64,000 nt of DNA from Hymenopellis radicata (taxonomy: Eukaryota > Basidiomycota > Agaricomycetes > Agaricales > Physalacriaceae). Each line of letters begins with the position of its first letter. Position 1 is the stretch's first letter. The notes under the pieces were generated by a model, which was not told where the DNA came from, searched no databases, and saw nothing but the letters and a program-made list of their open reading frames with translations. The position numbers and the translations under genes are program-made. Shown in pieces: positions 12,091-23,008 of this stretch. The stretch covers positions 24,806-88,805 of the forward strand of contig JADNRX010000229.1 of NCBI GenBank assembly GCA_015501595.1. Reading direction: 5' to 3'.

Positions 12091-12386
12091 CTTCACTGAC
12101 GTTGTGGATATAGTCAGCCGTCGACAAGGTCTTGCACCTATGGCTCACTTGAGCAAGAGAGGTCGAAGCTGCCGGAAGTGATAGAACGGACTGAGGAGGT
12201 TGCACAGAGAGCGAGCTTGGCACCGAGAGACACGGGCATACCCAAGCAAATCCTGGCATGATTAGAGACGAAAGGTCGATAGGTCTAGGATGGCGTGCTA
12301 TGATATCCACAACGGGTTAAGCATCGCACGCGCTCATGCATAGACGCCCTAGCTAAGCCTTTGTCAATAACACGGTCATAATAACT

Positions 12387-12809
12387 TCATCTGCATGCGC
12401 CCGTCAATCTCCATCTCGCGGTAGTTATGGATTGGTGTAGAATATACGACGTGACCATGCTTTCGCATGTAGCATCGTCGAGATCGAGATCATCTTCGAC
12501 AATAGCATTGGCGAAGACGCCCGAGAACGACTTGGCGCGCTTCAACTCGTTCGAGGGAGCGAACGCGTCGTAGGACTCGGCGAATACGATGGCCTTCGAC
12601 TTTGACCACTTCCTAGGTATGGCGCCCCTGAAGCTGGAGCCGCCCGACGAGGCGTTCTTGGGCATGTCCTCCTTCGCCTTCTCCGCAACACGCGGCGTGG
12701 CGGGAGCAATGTGCATGATCCCGACGTCCTTCTTGCGAATGCGGAGCACTACACACGCGTTATGCATAGCCTTGCGGAAGCGGAACGGGGCGGCTACGCT
12801 GATAGGCAT
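12387..12809 (-). CDS. hypothetical protein
   Basis: Minus-strand frame of 140 codons with balanced composition: MPISVAAPFRFRKAMHN at the start, a basic middle, GSSFRGAIPRKWSKSKAIVF, then an acidic DLDLDDATCESMV end. A second frame just upstream (12794-13042) encodes PAPPLPSLSEIAV and could be a first exon joined by an intron or by a small indel near 12800. No domain is recognised and no partner is evident from neighbours. Confidence 0.35.
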   Translation of the reverse strand: MPISVAAPFRFRKAMHNACVVLRIRKKDVGIMHIAPATPRVAEKAKEDMPKNASSGGSSFRGAIPRKWSKSKAIVFAESYDAFAPSNELKRAKSFSGVFANAIVEDDLDLDDATCESMVTSYILHQSITTARWRLTGACR

Positions 12810-12975
12810 AGGACCGCGATTTCGGACAGCGACGGCAGAGGTGGAGCCGGCATGGTAGGGCGGATGAACGCGAAACTCGCCGTGGTGCGCGAGATCCTGA
12901 CGCTGGACGAGCGAATCTTTACGGGCAGCTCAGCGGCCTCGAGAATGGGATCATTGGGGTGGCTTTGGGTGAAGA

Positions 12976-13034
12976 TGGGGGGAGGGGAGCGTCGATGGGG
13001 GGGGCGGGGAAGGTAAGGTGGGGGGGAAGTGGGA
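12976..13034 (+). other. G-rich tract with quadruplex potential
   Basis: On the plus strand this stretch holds at least five runs of four or more G (GGGG, GGGG, GGGGGGGG, GGGG, GGGGGGGG) separated by short loops. It lies in the 5' part of the minus-strand hypothetical gene at 12387-13042, where it reads as a Pro-rich segment. Confidence 0.6.
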
Positions 13035-13042
13035 CAATCCAT

Positions 13043-14687
13043 CGTGCTCTTTGGGTCCTAAGAACGTTGTTGATAACCAACGAGGAAGGGCGCAGGCCCT
13101 GCAGGCTGGAGACTGTCTGCTTGGTGTTGAGCATAATGGAAAACGATAGTTACCGAGTCCCCACTCGCAGGGAGCTGCGGAGCGCGACGGTTTGTGAGCG
13201 TTGTAATGAAACGATCTTTCTCTGAACATGTAACGTTAATTAGACGAGAGCGGACTTGAAAGAAAACATACTACAAACCGTTAAGCAAAAGCGTCAGGGT
13301 TATTCGAAGCCAGTGTACAAAGAAAAGAGAAGTATGAGGAGAAGTGACGGGTGCAGAAATCTTGTGAACGAGTTTGAAGGCTGGAAAGTCGTTCGCGGTC
13401 CTGTAGAGCATATGCTCCACAGTCCACTGACTCTCGCTCTAGCCTTTCCCAATAGCGACAGCGCCACGGCCTCTGTAGGCGACAGAGTTGGATTGGTAAC
13501 ATCTAGTACGAGTGTGATGTCAGTCAAAGCAGCTGCTAGTTACAGAAAGAGATCTTACTATCAGAAATTGGGATGGAGCTTATGAAGCGAGTCACATTTG
13601 GGCCTCCCAAGGCCAAGTCAATGAGTGTCCAGAAGATAATGGGAGATCAAAGTGCACCCGCCGCGCGCTATTAAATTCAAAACCATGATATCGCATACCC
13701 TATAATATGGGTAATCTCGTATCTGAATAATCATCAATAAGCGCTCGCCCCACCAGAGTAATAAGCATTCACTTACATCCTTTTCAAGCCAAGCCTACTG
13801 TCCGCTCCCAAACCAAGTTCGGTAATAATCGCGCGACGCGGATTATATCCTTTTTCTTACAACGCAGCTCTTCGTCTTCCTCGAAAGCCACGCCGTTTTT
13901 CGAAGACCTATTGGCGGCAATAACACGACGAATCGATCTGAGTCGATCAAATTTGAGAGGAATCCAGTTGGCTATAGGTACAGACCGGCGGAAGGCGGAC
14001 GTCCTTGCGGTAGGCGAGGCTCGACCGACCCGACTGGGCTGAAGAAAACATGCATGACATGCATTTGCCGTAGAAATTCTTCTGCGTTGGACATTGTGGA
14101 CGCGGTCTTGAACCTACAAAACGCACTTGGTTATAAGGCGTCACAAGTGATTTACACGGTGTGCGAAACACCGGCACCAGGGTATGTCCTAGCAGTCTGA
14201 AGCTGATTGACTCACTGATCATCGACAGTAACCGTTAAATAGAGAGTAGGGGAAAGATAACTTTGCACTGAGTAACGATCCGCCTGCGCGAGAATCTGCG
14301 CGCGTGGTTAATCCATGCCTACAATCTGTAATAACTAACGTCAGCCTGGAAGATTACGTTCACCCCAAACGCCAGGGAATGCACCTCACCTCACCCTAAC
14401 CTTCCGAGCCCTCACCGAGCCCACTGATACATCCTCCGTTCTTTTACGGTGCCCAAAGGAGGAGTCGCTGACGACAAACCCGCCATAGCCGTACGAAGTT
14501 CTCGCTCTTACTATTAGCAATATCGGTGATGTGGGTAAGGGATACGAGCGATGCGCCAGTGCGAAGGTGAAGAGGAAATACAATTTGGGTACATGTACAG
14601 CTAAAAGGTTTGGTGAGCTAAGACGTCCGCAGGAAAATATTGCAGGCACACCATGAATATGGATACAGAACCAATGCATGGGGACGA
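13043..14687. other. intergenic, no convincing gene
   Basis: Frames at 13256-13585 plus, 13947-14222 minus and 14386-14679 minus lack motifs and plausible splice context. I see no repeat copy of this region elsewhere in the window. Confidence 0.4.
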
Positions 14688-15067
14688 TTAATGGGTCTCC
14701 GTTGTGGCATCAGAGACGGTAAGCTTTTCCATGGCATCTTCGAACTCATCGCCACTGCTCGTTTCCGAGGATTCTTCCTCTCCATCTTCGTCTTCATCCT
14801 CTTCCTCCTCCTCCTCGTAGTCTTCATAATCAAGCTACAAATCCCATCAGCTCATAGCATCTTCAAGAACAAGCCCGAACGTACCGGATCATATATCACA
14901 CGGATAATAAGGCTGCAGCTGGGGCACGTCGCAATATCTTCATAGTCCGCCAGCTGCTTTCGAGATATCTCAAAGCGGTCTCCACATGGACAGGGATAGT
15001 GGTAGACACGCTTATCCGCATCCCATACCATGTCCTCGATCTCGATTTCGTCGTAGTAGGCACCCAT
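14688..15067 (-). CDS. DPH3: diphthamide biosynthesis protein 3 (CSL zinc-finger)
   Basis: Small electron-carrier protein for the first step of diphthamide synthesis on elongation factor 2 (with Dph1-Dph2), also known as Kti11 in tRNA wobble-uridine modification; cytosolic. The protein begins [16 protein letters not shown], then carries the CSL zinc-finger: CPCGDRFEI, followed by [18 protein letters not shown]. The two CxC/CxxC pairs that bind metal are intact. A 50-nt intron (14835-14884, donor GTACGT, acceptor TTGTAG) precedes a second exon encoding a long acidic Glu/Asp tail ending [13 protein letters not shown]. An upstream in-frame Met at 15085 exists, but the family normally starts two or three residues before YDEIEIED, so I chose 15067. 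The 30 kb copy of the adjacent segment does not include this gene. Confidence 0.95.
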
Positions 15068-15131
15068 GTCGAATAAAAAGAACAAGTTAGCGCACGATCA
15101 TGAAGGTGAAAAGAGAGAGAGCGCCGATTGC

Positions 15132-15380
15132 CTAATGACTCGGCCGACGTCCAAAAGCGGAATGTACCGGATTTTCCTTCCCGCCTCGATCATGTTCTCC
15201 TCCTCCTCGAATGCCAGCCAGGTTCAGATTCCCCATTCGCGCCTCTTTCTCTTTGCCAAATTGTATGCCTCCTGTTGCATTCACGAAGTCTGCCCCCAGG
15301 ACCTGTTCACGGCGGAACTCTGCCTCTGAGTCTTCGAGATATGGATTTCGGGGTAGCGGGTCTATGTAGACGCGTTGCAA
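15132..15380 (-). CDS. unrecognised protein fragment, duplicated at 30-31.5 kb
   Basis: A minus-strand frame of 82 codons containing YIDPLPRNPYLEDSEAEFRR and, near its end, FGKEKEARMG. A related coding-like stretch upstream (15442-15633: RAGRYQVGQWKECKDNLLTL) may be an earlier exon. Both have counterparts in the other duplicate: 31338-31583 (RTGRYQLVSGKNARTISD and SYLEWTDP) and 30240-30420 (FEERKKARM). There the two parts are separated by a ~0.9 kb insertion, so the second copy is broken. Function unknown. The stop is only 65 bp from the DPH3 start. Confidence 0.35.
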   Translation of the reverse strand: MQRVYIDPLPRNPYLEDSEAEFRREQVLGADFVNATGGIQFGKEKEARMGNLNLAGIRGGGEHDRGGKENPVHSAFGRRPSH

Positions 15381-16501
15381 CCTCAGTAAGAGCCGCTAGA
15401 AAGGGTAAAAAACTGTACTGACATACCACTTTGAAGTTTGACTAAACCGTAACACGGCGAAGATCCAAGGTCAGAAGATTGTCCTTGCATTCTTTCCATT
15501 GACCAACTTGATACCTGCCAGCTCGCCTCTCATCAGAACGGCACGACGTCGCTCCATTCAACACCATATCGGCACGGCTTTCCCCCTTGCGTTTGTTGCG
15601 CGAAAACACGCCGGACCAGTGATCCAATAACACTGCAGTAGCAATCGGTATGTTAATTTAATAACATTCCTTCTCCGTCGTGGTCAGTGATAATATGATA
15701 GTCACTGAGCGTATCACTGAAGTGAAATTCAGTCTCCTCATCAAGTGCAGTAACGCTTCGTTCGCTGTACTCGTGTGCACTATGCAGTCCATGCTGTGAC
15801 GAGAGGCGGTTACAAGGGTTTTGGCGATAAAAATCGAGCGAACACACGTTGACCTGCGCTGTGCCCCGAACAGGCGGTCATGATACTACCGTCTTCGGAA
15901 GGCAGTGCAGTCCCATGAACTACGATTCAACACCGAGCGCCGTCTGGGTCTCGAGTATGGCGCCCGTCTTACCGTTTTTAACGGGTTCGCTCTTCCGTTC
16001 CATTACCGTCAGACCCTCACTCGCACTACAGCTCGTACCTAGGAGCCTCTGGATCCGATCAACCTCATTGGCACAGCACGCCATATCTGGTGTTTTCCCA
16101 GCAGTAACGTCACGAAGCCACGTTCGCCCTACTCGAAGAACATCGAAGGTACTGCGCCGATGTGAACAGTCGCAGTCATAACCTCTTGAGGTAGCCTCAG
16201 AACTATTATTATATTTCGTATTGAATAAAATTTTCCGTCCAGAAAATTGCGCCACACCAACGACACTGTCCGAACTTCGGGGCGCCATTTGCTTATAGCA
16301 CATCGCCTGCGTGTTTCCATTGCATAAAATGGTACCCCCGCCTTATCTGCGCAGTCGCGCGCTTTGACTGGCCGTTTATGGTGGGCCGGATGCCATTGTT
16401 CGCTGTTTATGGAGTCACGTGACCGAATTCCTACAAACGGGGAACTGGCCTTTGTTATCTCTTAGCTTTATCCACGACCATACCCCTCGCCCTCATCCGC
16501 C

Positions 16502-17261
16502 ATGGCCCCGGTCAAGTTCACATTTACCTGGAACGAAAAGTCAGGCATGGACAAAGCGCCGTCGAAGCATACTTTGTTCAGCGAAGCACAGAAGAGGAAA
16601 GAGCGTCCGTGGATAGACCTTGATTGGCCTCGTCTTACCCCGGACGATAAACAATATTGGGAGACTGTGGGGCTAGCGTTAAGAGGGCGTTCAAGGAGGC
16701 GAAGACTGCGGCGATGAGGCAAGGGCTGAGGCATGCTACAGTGTATTGGCAAGTTCCAGCGTACACCGACGCGTCTGCTACTCCGCAACAGCTCTCCGCG
16801 TCTTACACTATCTCATCGAACCCAGAGCCTTCCTTGGGGGAATCGCAGCCGCGGCCAGCTCAAGGCAAAGGTGCAAATCACTACCGCGAGAGACCTATTG
16901 TACCTCTACCCCAGAGAAGGGCGCCCCGACCGCGACGTCCCCACCCTGTTTACCTGCGTCGGTGTCCACACCACATCCCGACGTGACAAAGGAACCGTCT
17001 CCCCACACTCCACAGAAGTCACGTCAGTCGGAACCTCGACGCAAGAAACCTATCTCTCCTCGTGAGCCACAGGCCGCCGCCAGGCCGATTGAAGAAGAAA
17101 ACTTTTTCTTGATGGGCTCGAATTTGAACGACGAGGAGGATGAAGGGAAGCCGCTGAAGGAAGAAAGCGAGTACTCGGAAGAGCAGAAGAGCCGGAGGAT
17201 GATGCATCTCCTCGCTACATGGGATTCTAACGTTGATCCCGCTCTGATGCTGTTTTCGTGA
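16502..17261 (+). pseudogene. unknown gene of the duplicated segment, copy 1 (frame broken)
   Basis: Starts MAPVKFTFTWNEKSG at 16502 and ends DPALMLFS at 17261. Comparison with copy 2 (32594-33361) shows that each copy is interrupted at different places. Copy 1 has four G at 16669-16672 where copy 2 has five, and lacks another base near 16928; copy 2 is intact at both sites. Between these shifts the frames encode a conserved protein of about 250 residues: a charged N-terminal region (SEAQKRKERPWIDLDW), a Pro/Ser-rich middle with PHTPQKSRQSEPRRKKPISPR, and an acidic C-terminal part (FLMGSNLN, MMHLLATWD). No domain is recognised. A CACGTG element lies about 95 bp upstream (around 16403). Pseudogene status depends on the base calls being right. 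Confidence 0.55.
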
Positions 17262-17561
17262 AGGTAGTCGGGTTTTGAATTGAGGATTCAGTGATGTACG
17301 CTGTTTTATGTACCTGTTTATTTCGCATAGGTTTTAGGTGTTTATGTGTCTTGTAAATTACTTCCACTTGGGTTTATGTATGAAGTGTTGTATTAATCTG
17401 ACTCTACTCAATGGTTTTCGAATTGAAGGTGCTTGGTTCTTCAAATAGACATACGTCTGTTAGCTACAGAACGCAGAAAACTGAATTTCACACCCTCGCG
17501 CATGCGGCGTCCGCAATGAATATTTCAAAAACATTCTCTCGAGATTCAAAAAAAATGTATT

Positions 17562-17649
17562 AGCCCACCGCGAGGGTCGAACTCGCAGCCTTCAGATGTC
17601 CGCACTATCAGTAAGAGTCTGACGCTCTATCCGATTGAGCTAGGCGGGC
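17562..17649 (-). tRNA. tRNA-Lys (anticodon CUU), with 14-nt intron, copy 1
   Basis: On the minus strand the 88-nt gene folds as a standard cloverleaf: acceptor GCCCGCC pairs with GGTGGGC (one G-U), D arm GCTC/GAGC, anticodon stem TCAGA/TCTGA with loop CTCTTA, T arm GCGAG-TTCGACC-CTCGC. The anticodon CTT is followed by A37, then a 14-nt intron (here CTGATAGTGCGGAC) at the normal 37/38 position. The discriminator base is T, in this and both other copies, which is unusual. A run of A in the plus strand just left (17548-17555) gives the T-run terminator for Pol III. Confidence 0.93.
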
Positions 17650-17667
17650 GACGTGTGGCGTAGTTTA

Positions 17668-17902
17668 CTGTAGTGTTACGACCCCATGTTCATGGGGTGT
17701 TACGCGTTATGATCGTGAACTAACAGTTTGTTAGTTCACTCAGTGCAATTACCATAAAGGAGCGGCGGCGCGAGCCGCCGCTCCGAATTGCTGTTTTGAG
17801 CCTCCTGACAAATTTGCAGTGTTATGCGTTATGGTGTCCATATTAGTTCAGTTCACGGCCCGATGTTACGCGTTACGTGAACATCGGGTCGTAACACTAC
17901 AG
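17668..17902. mobile_element. 235-bp MITE with TA target duplication
   Basis: Ends are inverted: CTGTAGTGTTACGACCC at the left, GGGTCGTAACACTACAG at the right, a perfect 17-bp match that continues imperfectly inward (ATGTTCAnG, TAACGCGT). A TA dinucleotide flanks each side (17666-17667 and 17903-17904), as expected for Tc1/mariner or pogo-type insertion. The interior holds further hairpins, notably GGAGCGGCGGC/GCCGCCGCTCC around 17760-17785 and TGAACTAACA/TGTTAGTTCA. No coding capacity. It lies 18 bp beyond the tRNA-Lys gene and is absent from the equivalent place beside the other two tRNA copies. Confidence 0.85.
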
Positions 17903-17904
17903 TA

Positions 17905-19711
17905 CTCAACGTCTAAATTTCGGCCTAAGAACCAAGAGATGGTCTCATTGTTTATTGCTTCACCCAATGTCTCACATACTAGTAGTATCTAAAAGGCTTT
18001 GAGTGGACGACACCCATAGTCGTCAACGACTGAAACTATAAGGCATCGTAGTGCTGTTCAACCCGCGTGATTAATGAGCATCGACACTGCATGGGAAAAG
18101 TCCAGCTAGCAGAACCCAGGGCTTTAGAAACATCGGTCCTCCCGACTGTCAACGGAACACTGGCACAACATGAGCGCTGCGGGAAGACTTATCATTATGG
18201 CAATCAACTCTGCCAGATCATTTCGACGAGCGTTGTCTCAGTCAACCAGTGACTCAAGCACCACATCTAATTCCGAGCAATGACAGTTTTCTGTGCACAA
18301 AGGTAACAAAAGGCGCAGCACGGGAAAACGAGACAGCAACTCGTCTGTCAATGGAAAAACACTGCTCCATTCGGGGCTAAGTAGTAGCCCCGAATCATGG
18401 CAGGTACTTGAGGTGTTTCGCTGATAATATGCACCAGCTCCTCGATAATGCCGACCAGCACTTGGAAATCGAAAGAATTGGCGCCCAACTTGACGGCTGC
18501 ACGTATGCGCGAACAAAAGCGGGCACCAGAGGGCTGAAAAGAAGGATGCTCGGCGTTTTCTCCAGCTCTATCATATCCGAAACGGTGATCGGACCGCGCA
18601 TTTTGATAATCGTTTGGGTAAGAGCGCAGACGGTAATTGTCATCGAGCAGCACTCTATCAATTGCAACTATGAAATACTGCAGCTGGCTGTCTCACGGGG
18701 TGCCAGCGTAGAGAACAGTCACGGGAAGCGGCCACGAGCAAATGAAACTTGTCGCGGTTTTTCGAAGGCGGTAGTACAATAACAAGGAATCATGGCAACG
18801 CTGCGGCACCAACATCTCTAGCCCCGGATCCCAGTATACAATGCCGATGACGGACCGCCCAGCAAAATCGATGTTTGATACCTGAGTGACCAGTATGATC
18901 CAGCAGTCGATTGAAAGCAGCGCAGAAAGAGAGACCTGCCACCACTGATGGCAACCGTTCGATTCGGTAGCGAAGTTTCTGTACGAACGGCCACGAACAA
19001 TCCTACTTTGTTCGCCCGAGAGATCAAGGTCAAGTTCCTAACGGCGGAGGTGGTGGTGGCATTGGTTCATGTTCAAGTTGGTGACGACTGCTCGGCAGGT
19101 GCCGGCATACGCTCGGCTTTCACCGTCGGTCCTTTGTTGCCTCCATCGATGGTACTTATGTGTCGTCGTGTCCATACGCATCTCGTCAAGTCCAGTCTGG
19201 AATTTCGCTTTGCTTCATGTTATCAACCCTCTCAGTCTCTCGCTTCTGCTGTATTCGGGTCGCGGACCAGGAACTACACCGACTGTAGTAACCGTGCGGT
19301 CCACACCATCACTGAACCGTCTGAATCCAGAGCACAGCCGTGCTGATTCTTGCTTTCCGTACCAAAATCTATATGTCGGAACAGGTTTCTGTCGTAACGA
19401 GACTCCATTGGACCCCTATTCGGACCTATCTGTGGCTTCAAGAGGCGCAATCTCAGTGCAACCCGTGACTGGGCAAGTAAACAATGTCATGACGGCCATA
19501 TGCATAACTGTAGGATGTACTCGCGACGGCGGGAGTGTCAATACGGTTCCGTTGGTCATGGCTTCAAGGTAAGATTGAGTGCAGTCAGACTATAAAACCT
19601 GCATGCAATTGGTCTGGTACTTCCTCATCTCCTCAGGTCTCTTATTCTACAGTCCCTTACAACTCTTTAATCTTACATCTCTCAAACGCAAACTCCTGGC
19701 CACTAGTCGAA
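17905..19711. other. diverged duplicated region without a confident gene
   Basis: Blocks here align with 34550-36400 (for example 18246-18300 with 34679-34740 and 19200-19300 with 35930-36020). Frames at 18395-18667 minus (IELEKTPSILLFSPLV, WSALSRSWCILSAKHLKYLP) and 34937-35350 minus may be remnants of one old gene, but the frame is not preserved between copies. A plus-strand frame at 19069-19572 encodes Ser/Thr-rich sequence with no motif. I would not annotate a functional gene. Confidence 0.4.
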
Positions 19712-20215
19712 ATGTGCTGCCTTCGCCAGTACGTTTAGCCGTGAAGTTTCTCGAGGACAACGACGCTCATGTCTCTTTCCAGAGTTCGTAATGTGTACAC
19801 CAAGTGTGGTCACGGAGTGACTCTGGTATGTTTTCTTCTCCCGACCGTCTTCGTTCAGTAGCTCATGTTTCCAATTAGCCGGATGAAATGGTACTAGACC
19901 GCCGCATCCTCGCACACTTCTCGCGTTGACATTCTTGGGCTTCAGATCAACTGCGAGAACTCCAAATGTCGCTGGAGTCCCTTCCATCCGGCGACGTGCA
20001 AGCCACCCAGCTGCCTCACGACTTGCAAGCAGTAGTGGTCATTAACCTTATTGCTCAGACTATAAACTGACATACATGTTACACTCCAGCAAGACGTTCC
20101 CTCAGCAATACAGTACGTCACATCTTCTTCCCTCCCTGTATTCCTCTCAGCCATAACAGGTCCGCAAATCGATGCGTTCTGCCCCGCTTGCGCTCGTCAG
20201 CAACAGCAGCAGTAG
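19712..20215 (+). CDS. small cysteine-rich CxHG protein, copy 1
   Basis: Six short exons give about 80 residues. Exon 1 is ATGTGCTGCCTTCGCCA (19712-19728), joined by a 54-nt intron to VRNVYTKCGHGVTL (19783-19825), then PDEM, then INCENSKCRWSPFHPATC and KPPSCLTTCKQY, then KTFPQQY, then PQIDAFCPACARQQQQQ with TAG at 20213-20215. The spaced Cys and His (CGH, CENSKC, C..C, CPAC) suggest metal binding. Agaricomycetes carry many such short proteins, with the recurring pattern VRNVYT.CGHGV.LPDEM; their role is unknown to me. A second copy is at 36420-36958. All splice sites are GT..AG and the frame is intact. Confidence 0.8.
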
Positions 20216-20472
20216 TAGAACCAGACGGCGCCACTGATCATGACTCATGAGCGTGCACTTGACTCGGAGTCCGTTTACTAATTTACCTTACACTTCATTT
20301 AATTCGTTTGTACACTCGGTTTGATTTAGATTACTTAGATTAAATACATGCTGAGTCTTATTGTCTGATTTGACATGATACTACATATTTTCTGCATGCG
20401 GGCGTAGTACATCCATGCGCCATGAATACAGTATCTCAAAAACATTCCTGTTGGAATTCAAAAAACTGTGCT

Positions 20473-20560
20473 AGCCCACCGCGAGGGTCGAACTCGCAGC
20501 CTTCAGATGTCCGCACAATCAGTAAGAGTCTGACGCTCTATCCGATTGAGCTAGGCGGGC
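20473..20560 (-). tRNA. tRNA-Lys (anticodon CUU), with 14-nt intron, copy 2
   Basis: Same 88-nt cloverleaf as the copies at 17562 and 33693: acceptor GCCCGCC/GGTGGGC, D arm GCTC/GAGC, anticodon loop with CTT, T arm GCGAG/CTCGC. The exons are identical; the intron reads CTGATTGTGCGGAC. Discriminator T. The left flank (about 20420-20470) repeats the TCAAAAACATTCCTGTTGG-ATTCAAAAA block found beside copy 3, so the gene was copied with flanking DNA. Confidence 0.93.
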
Positions 20561-21465
20561 GGTATGTGGCGCAGTTTGCTTGACCTCTAGACAGTCTCGA
20601 CGGGCGGCCACTTTTCCTCTCTCCTCGCTAGTTGACTTCTTGTAGTTAGATAGGACGACATATACACCTCAACGAAACCAGCAAGAAGTCTAGTGCTCTC
20701 TAAACCGGCTAATTAATTCGTGGGTGAGTCGGAGATGCGGCCCGGTGCACCGGGTGGTGGAACGATGAAACCGTCACATGACCATGACTCACACTCATTC
20801 AAAGCCACCAAGGCCATATTCGCGAGGCGTAAACAAGAAGCAAATTCCATAAATCAAACCTTTTACGATGTCTGTGAGCCGACGTCCCGAGCGAAGATCC
20901 CCACACCTCCGCCACGCAGCCCTCCTTCCACTGGCAAAAGAGGAATCCTCGGCCCCAATTTGGTCTTGGTTTCCGTCACCATGTCTTATTTACATGCTTA
21001 TCTTTAGCTTAGCTTGCTATTCGATTTCCACGGAGGCACCACCAAATCAATGTTACACATGATGCTTTTCTCGGTCTGTCGTTACATTGGAACGCGGCAC
21101 TGGGCGCAGGACCACCCACCGAGGCATGATCCAAGTCTGTCTTCTGAATGGCAGGCGTCCGGAATAGATTTTGGTACCCGCCGCTGCTCGAGTATAAAAA
21201 CATGGATGTACGTATGACATCTTGGGGAAACTTGGATGAACTTTGCATCTTGCTGAAAGGCACGAACGTTCTCCTTCTTGGCAGTTCGTCCTCTGCATTC
21301 TTTCGGAGCAAGGATCCACACTGGATCCACGCTCACACAGTCCGTCAGCAGATGTTTTCGAGCGTCACCCTAGACCCCATGTCTCAACCTACACCGATCC
21401 GCCCCTCTCTCCCATTCTTATATCAGCCATGCTTGTCGTGTTGGAGACGTTGTCTGTAATGCTCC
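20561..21465. other. duplicated flank of tRNA copy 2, then intergenic
   Basis: 20561-20730 matches 33781-34030 beyond tRNA copy 3 (CTTTTCCTCTCTCCT, TAGATAGGA.GACAT, AAACCGG.T.ATTAATTCGTG), where copy 3 carries about 80 extra bases. From 20750 to 21465 I see only unsupported frames such as 20720-21007. A TATA-like sequence (GAGTATAAAAACATGG) is present at 21190-21205. Confidence 0.5.
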
Positions 21466-22951
21466 ATGGCACTGGACGGTCATGACGCCGAACTTGTCGG
21501 ATCGTACACCGGCACTTTCTTCTACGGTATGTCCTGTTCCCCAGTGGCGTGCATGCTAACGGAGTTTGAAAGGCGTATACCTGACGGTTGCTTTGCAGTG
21601 CAGCAAGTTGCTGTACGAAAGGCACAAAGCCCATCGTGGACATACCTATTTGACCGTTACGCACACGTCACTCTTTCTTTTGATCAGCGCAGTAAGTAGT
21701 ACTTCCTGACTATAAAGTTTGCATCTTCTCATAGTACTTTGACAGCGGTGTATATGCGGCGCTGCACGAGCCATGAATGCTTGGAAGTATGCTAACGTTA
21801 GTAGGGGCGTGATTGACACGGGAGGCTACTCATCACCAATGAGCCTAGTCGTCAACATTATTTATGTACTGGTCACCCTCATATCAGACGCGTTTCTGGT
21901 GAAGCCTTTCCTCGAATATTATTCTTTACGCGCTCATCGCTTTCACAGGTGTACCGCACTTCGATCGTATGGCATAACAGCCTTAGAATCCTGGCGATTC
22001 CTGTTGCGCTGTCTGTTGCCGATGCCGGTGAGCGCTGGGTCACTTATTATTCGTACGCGTATCTCACATACTGGCTTCTCTTCCTAGCGACCGGCGTTTG
22101 GTGGATATACTGTCTCGCTATCTTTGACGGAAGCCGAGCATTTCCCACTGATATCGTTGTGTCTGTGACCGTATTTCGCGCTTTGACCGCTGTGCTTAAC
22201 GTTCTCTGCACCGGTGCGTTTTTTCGCGTCCTACCACACCCTTTCTCATGCATCATTCCTCCACAGGCCTCATTGCGTATCGAGTTTTGGGCATCAGCAG
22301 GAGGATGACTGTTGACAACTCCCTCACGCGCGCTGTTACTCTTGTTGTGGAATCAGGCAAGCGCTTTCATATTACTATCATCGCGTTCACAGTAATCAAT
22401 CGTTGCTCAGCTGCCGTGTCAACGTTCATTTCGCTTTGCCAAATCACGACCCTGACGGCCAAATCGTTTTCGATCTTCATCTTCACGGATATGGCGCGTA
22501 GTTCCTGTCATAACGCACTTTCATTCACTCATCGCCTTTTGTAGTCTGTTCCTGCTATTGTACGTCCCACCTTGCAACCCTTCAGATACTACTGATCACA
22601 AAATCTTCCCTCACTGACAGGGCATCGTGGTACGTGTCTCATCGCCGCAACCTCGTCCAACAACTGTCTGACGTATGCCTTCAGTTTTCCTGCATCATTG
22701 TACGAGTTAGTCAAGGGCGGAGTCTCGGCGACAGTTCCAGCAGTGGTATCACGTCCGAGCTTCGATGGAGTTCCCGTAGCCCTCCTCCCGAGCCAGCCGT
22801 CTCTCTTACCAACATCGCCCCACCGGACACGGTCGTGCTTAGGCAGACCAGTCGCGAAAACCTAAACCGCAGTACATCAACGATCATACGCGTCGCGCCT
22901 CCTCCTCCAGTGCCGGCCTTTGGCATAATCACTATGCAAGGTGAAACGTAA
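21466..22951 (+). CDS. seven-helix membrane protein of an uncharacterised agaricomycete family
   Basis: Starts MALDGHDAELVGSYTGTFFYG. Short introns with GTATGT, GTAAGT, GTGAAG, GTGAGC and GTGCGT donors link helices VYLTVALQCSKLLYERH, SLFLLIS, MSLVVNIIYVLVTLISDAFL, the family signature VYRTSIVWHNSLRILAIP, a helix with TGVWWIYCLAIFDGS, VVSVTVFRALTAVLNVLCTG, LIAYRVL and a last helix GIVFSCIIVRVSQG. A Ser/Pro-rich cytoplasmic tail (SSSSGITSELRWSSRSPPPE) ends at 22951. Layout and signatures match the family of the gene at 5754-7052. Function unknown. The donor after FTDMA (near 22496) is unclear. Confidence 0.75.
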
Positions 22952-23008
22952 CACACGTTCTTTCTCCTTTCTCTTTCTTTTTCTTTCTATTTATTGTATA
23001 TCCTCGTT

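Larger units (their letters stand above)
15137..20750 (+). repeat. segmental duplication, copy 1
   Basis: This segment is a diverged direct copy of about 30298-37000. Shared blocks in the same order are: the CCAAAAGCGGAA block (15150; 30305), the AGGTCAGAA block (15469; 31526), the unknown gene (16502; 32594), tRNA-Lys (17562; 33693), the CAGTGACTCAAGCACC-ATCTAATTCCGAG block (18246; 34679) and the cysteine-rich gene (19712; 36420). The block of roughly 1 kb around the unknown gene looks about 95% identical by eye; flanking blocks look nearer 70-80%. Copy 1 also has a second tRNA-Lys (20473) and a MITE (17668). Boundaries are approximate. Confidence 0.8.

Noticed and set aside
15920..16303. 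Minus-strand frame with an apparent protein match at 32123-32485 (AQFSGR, TKYNNSSE)
   Set aside because: The two frames match only because the DNA upstream of the duplicated gene is nearly identical; their starts, lengths and remaining frames differ.
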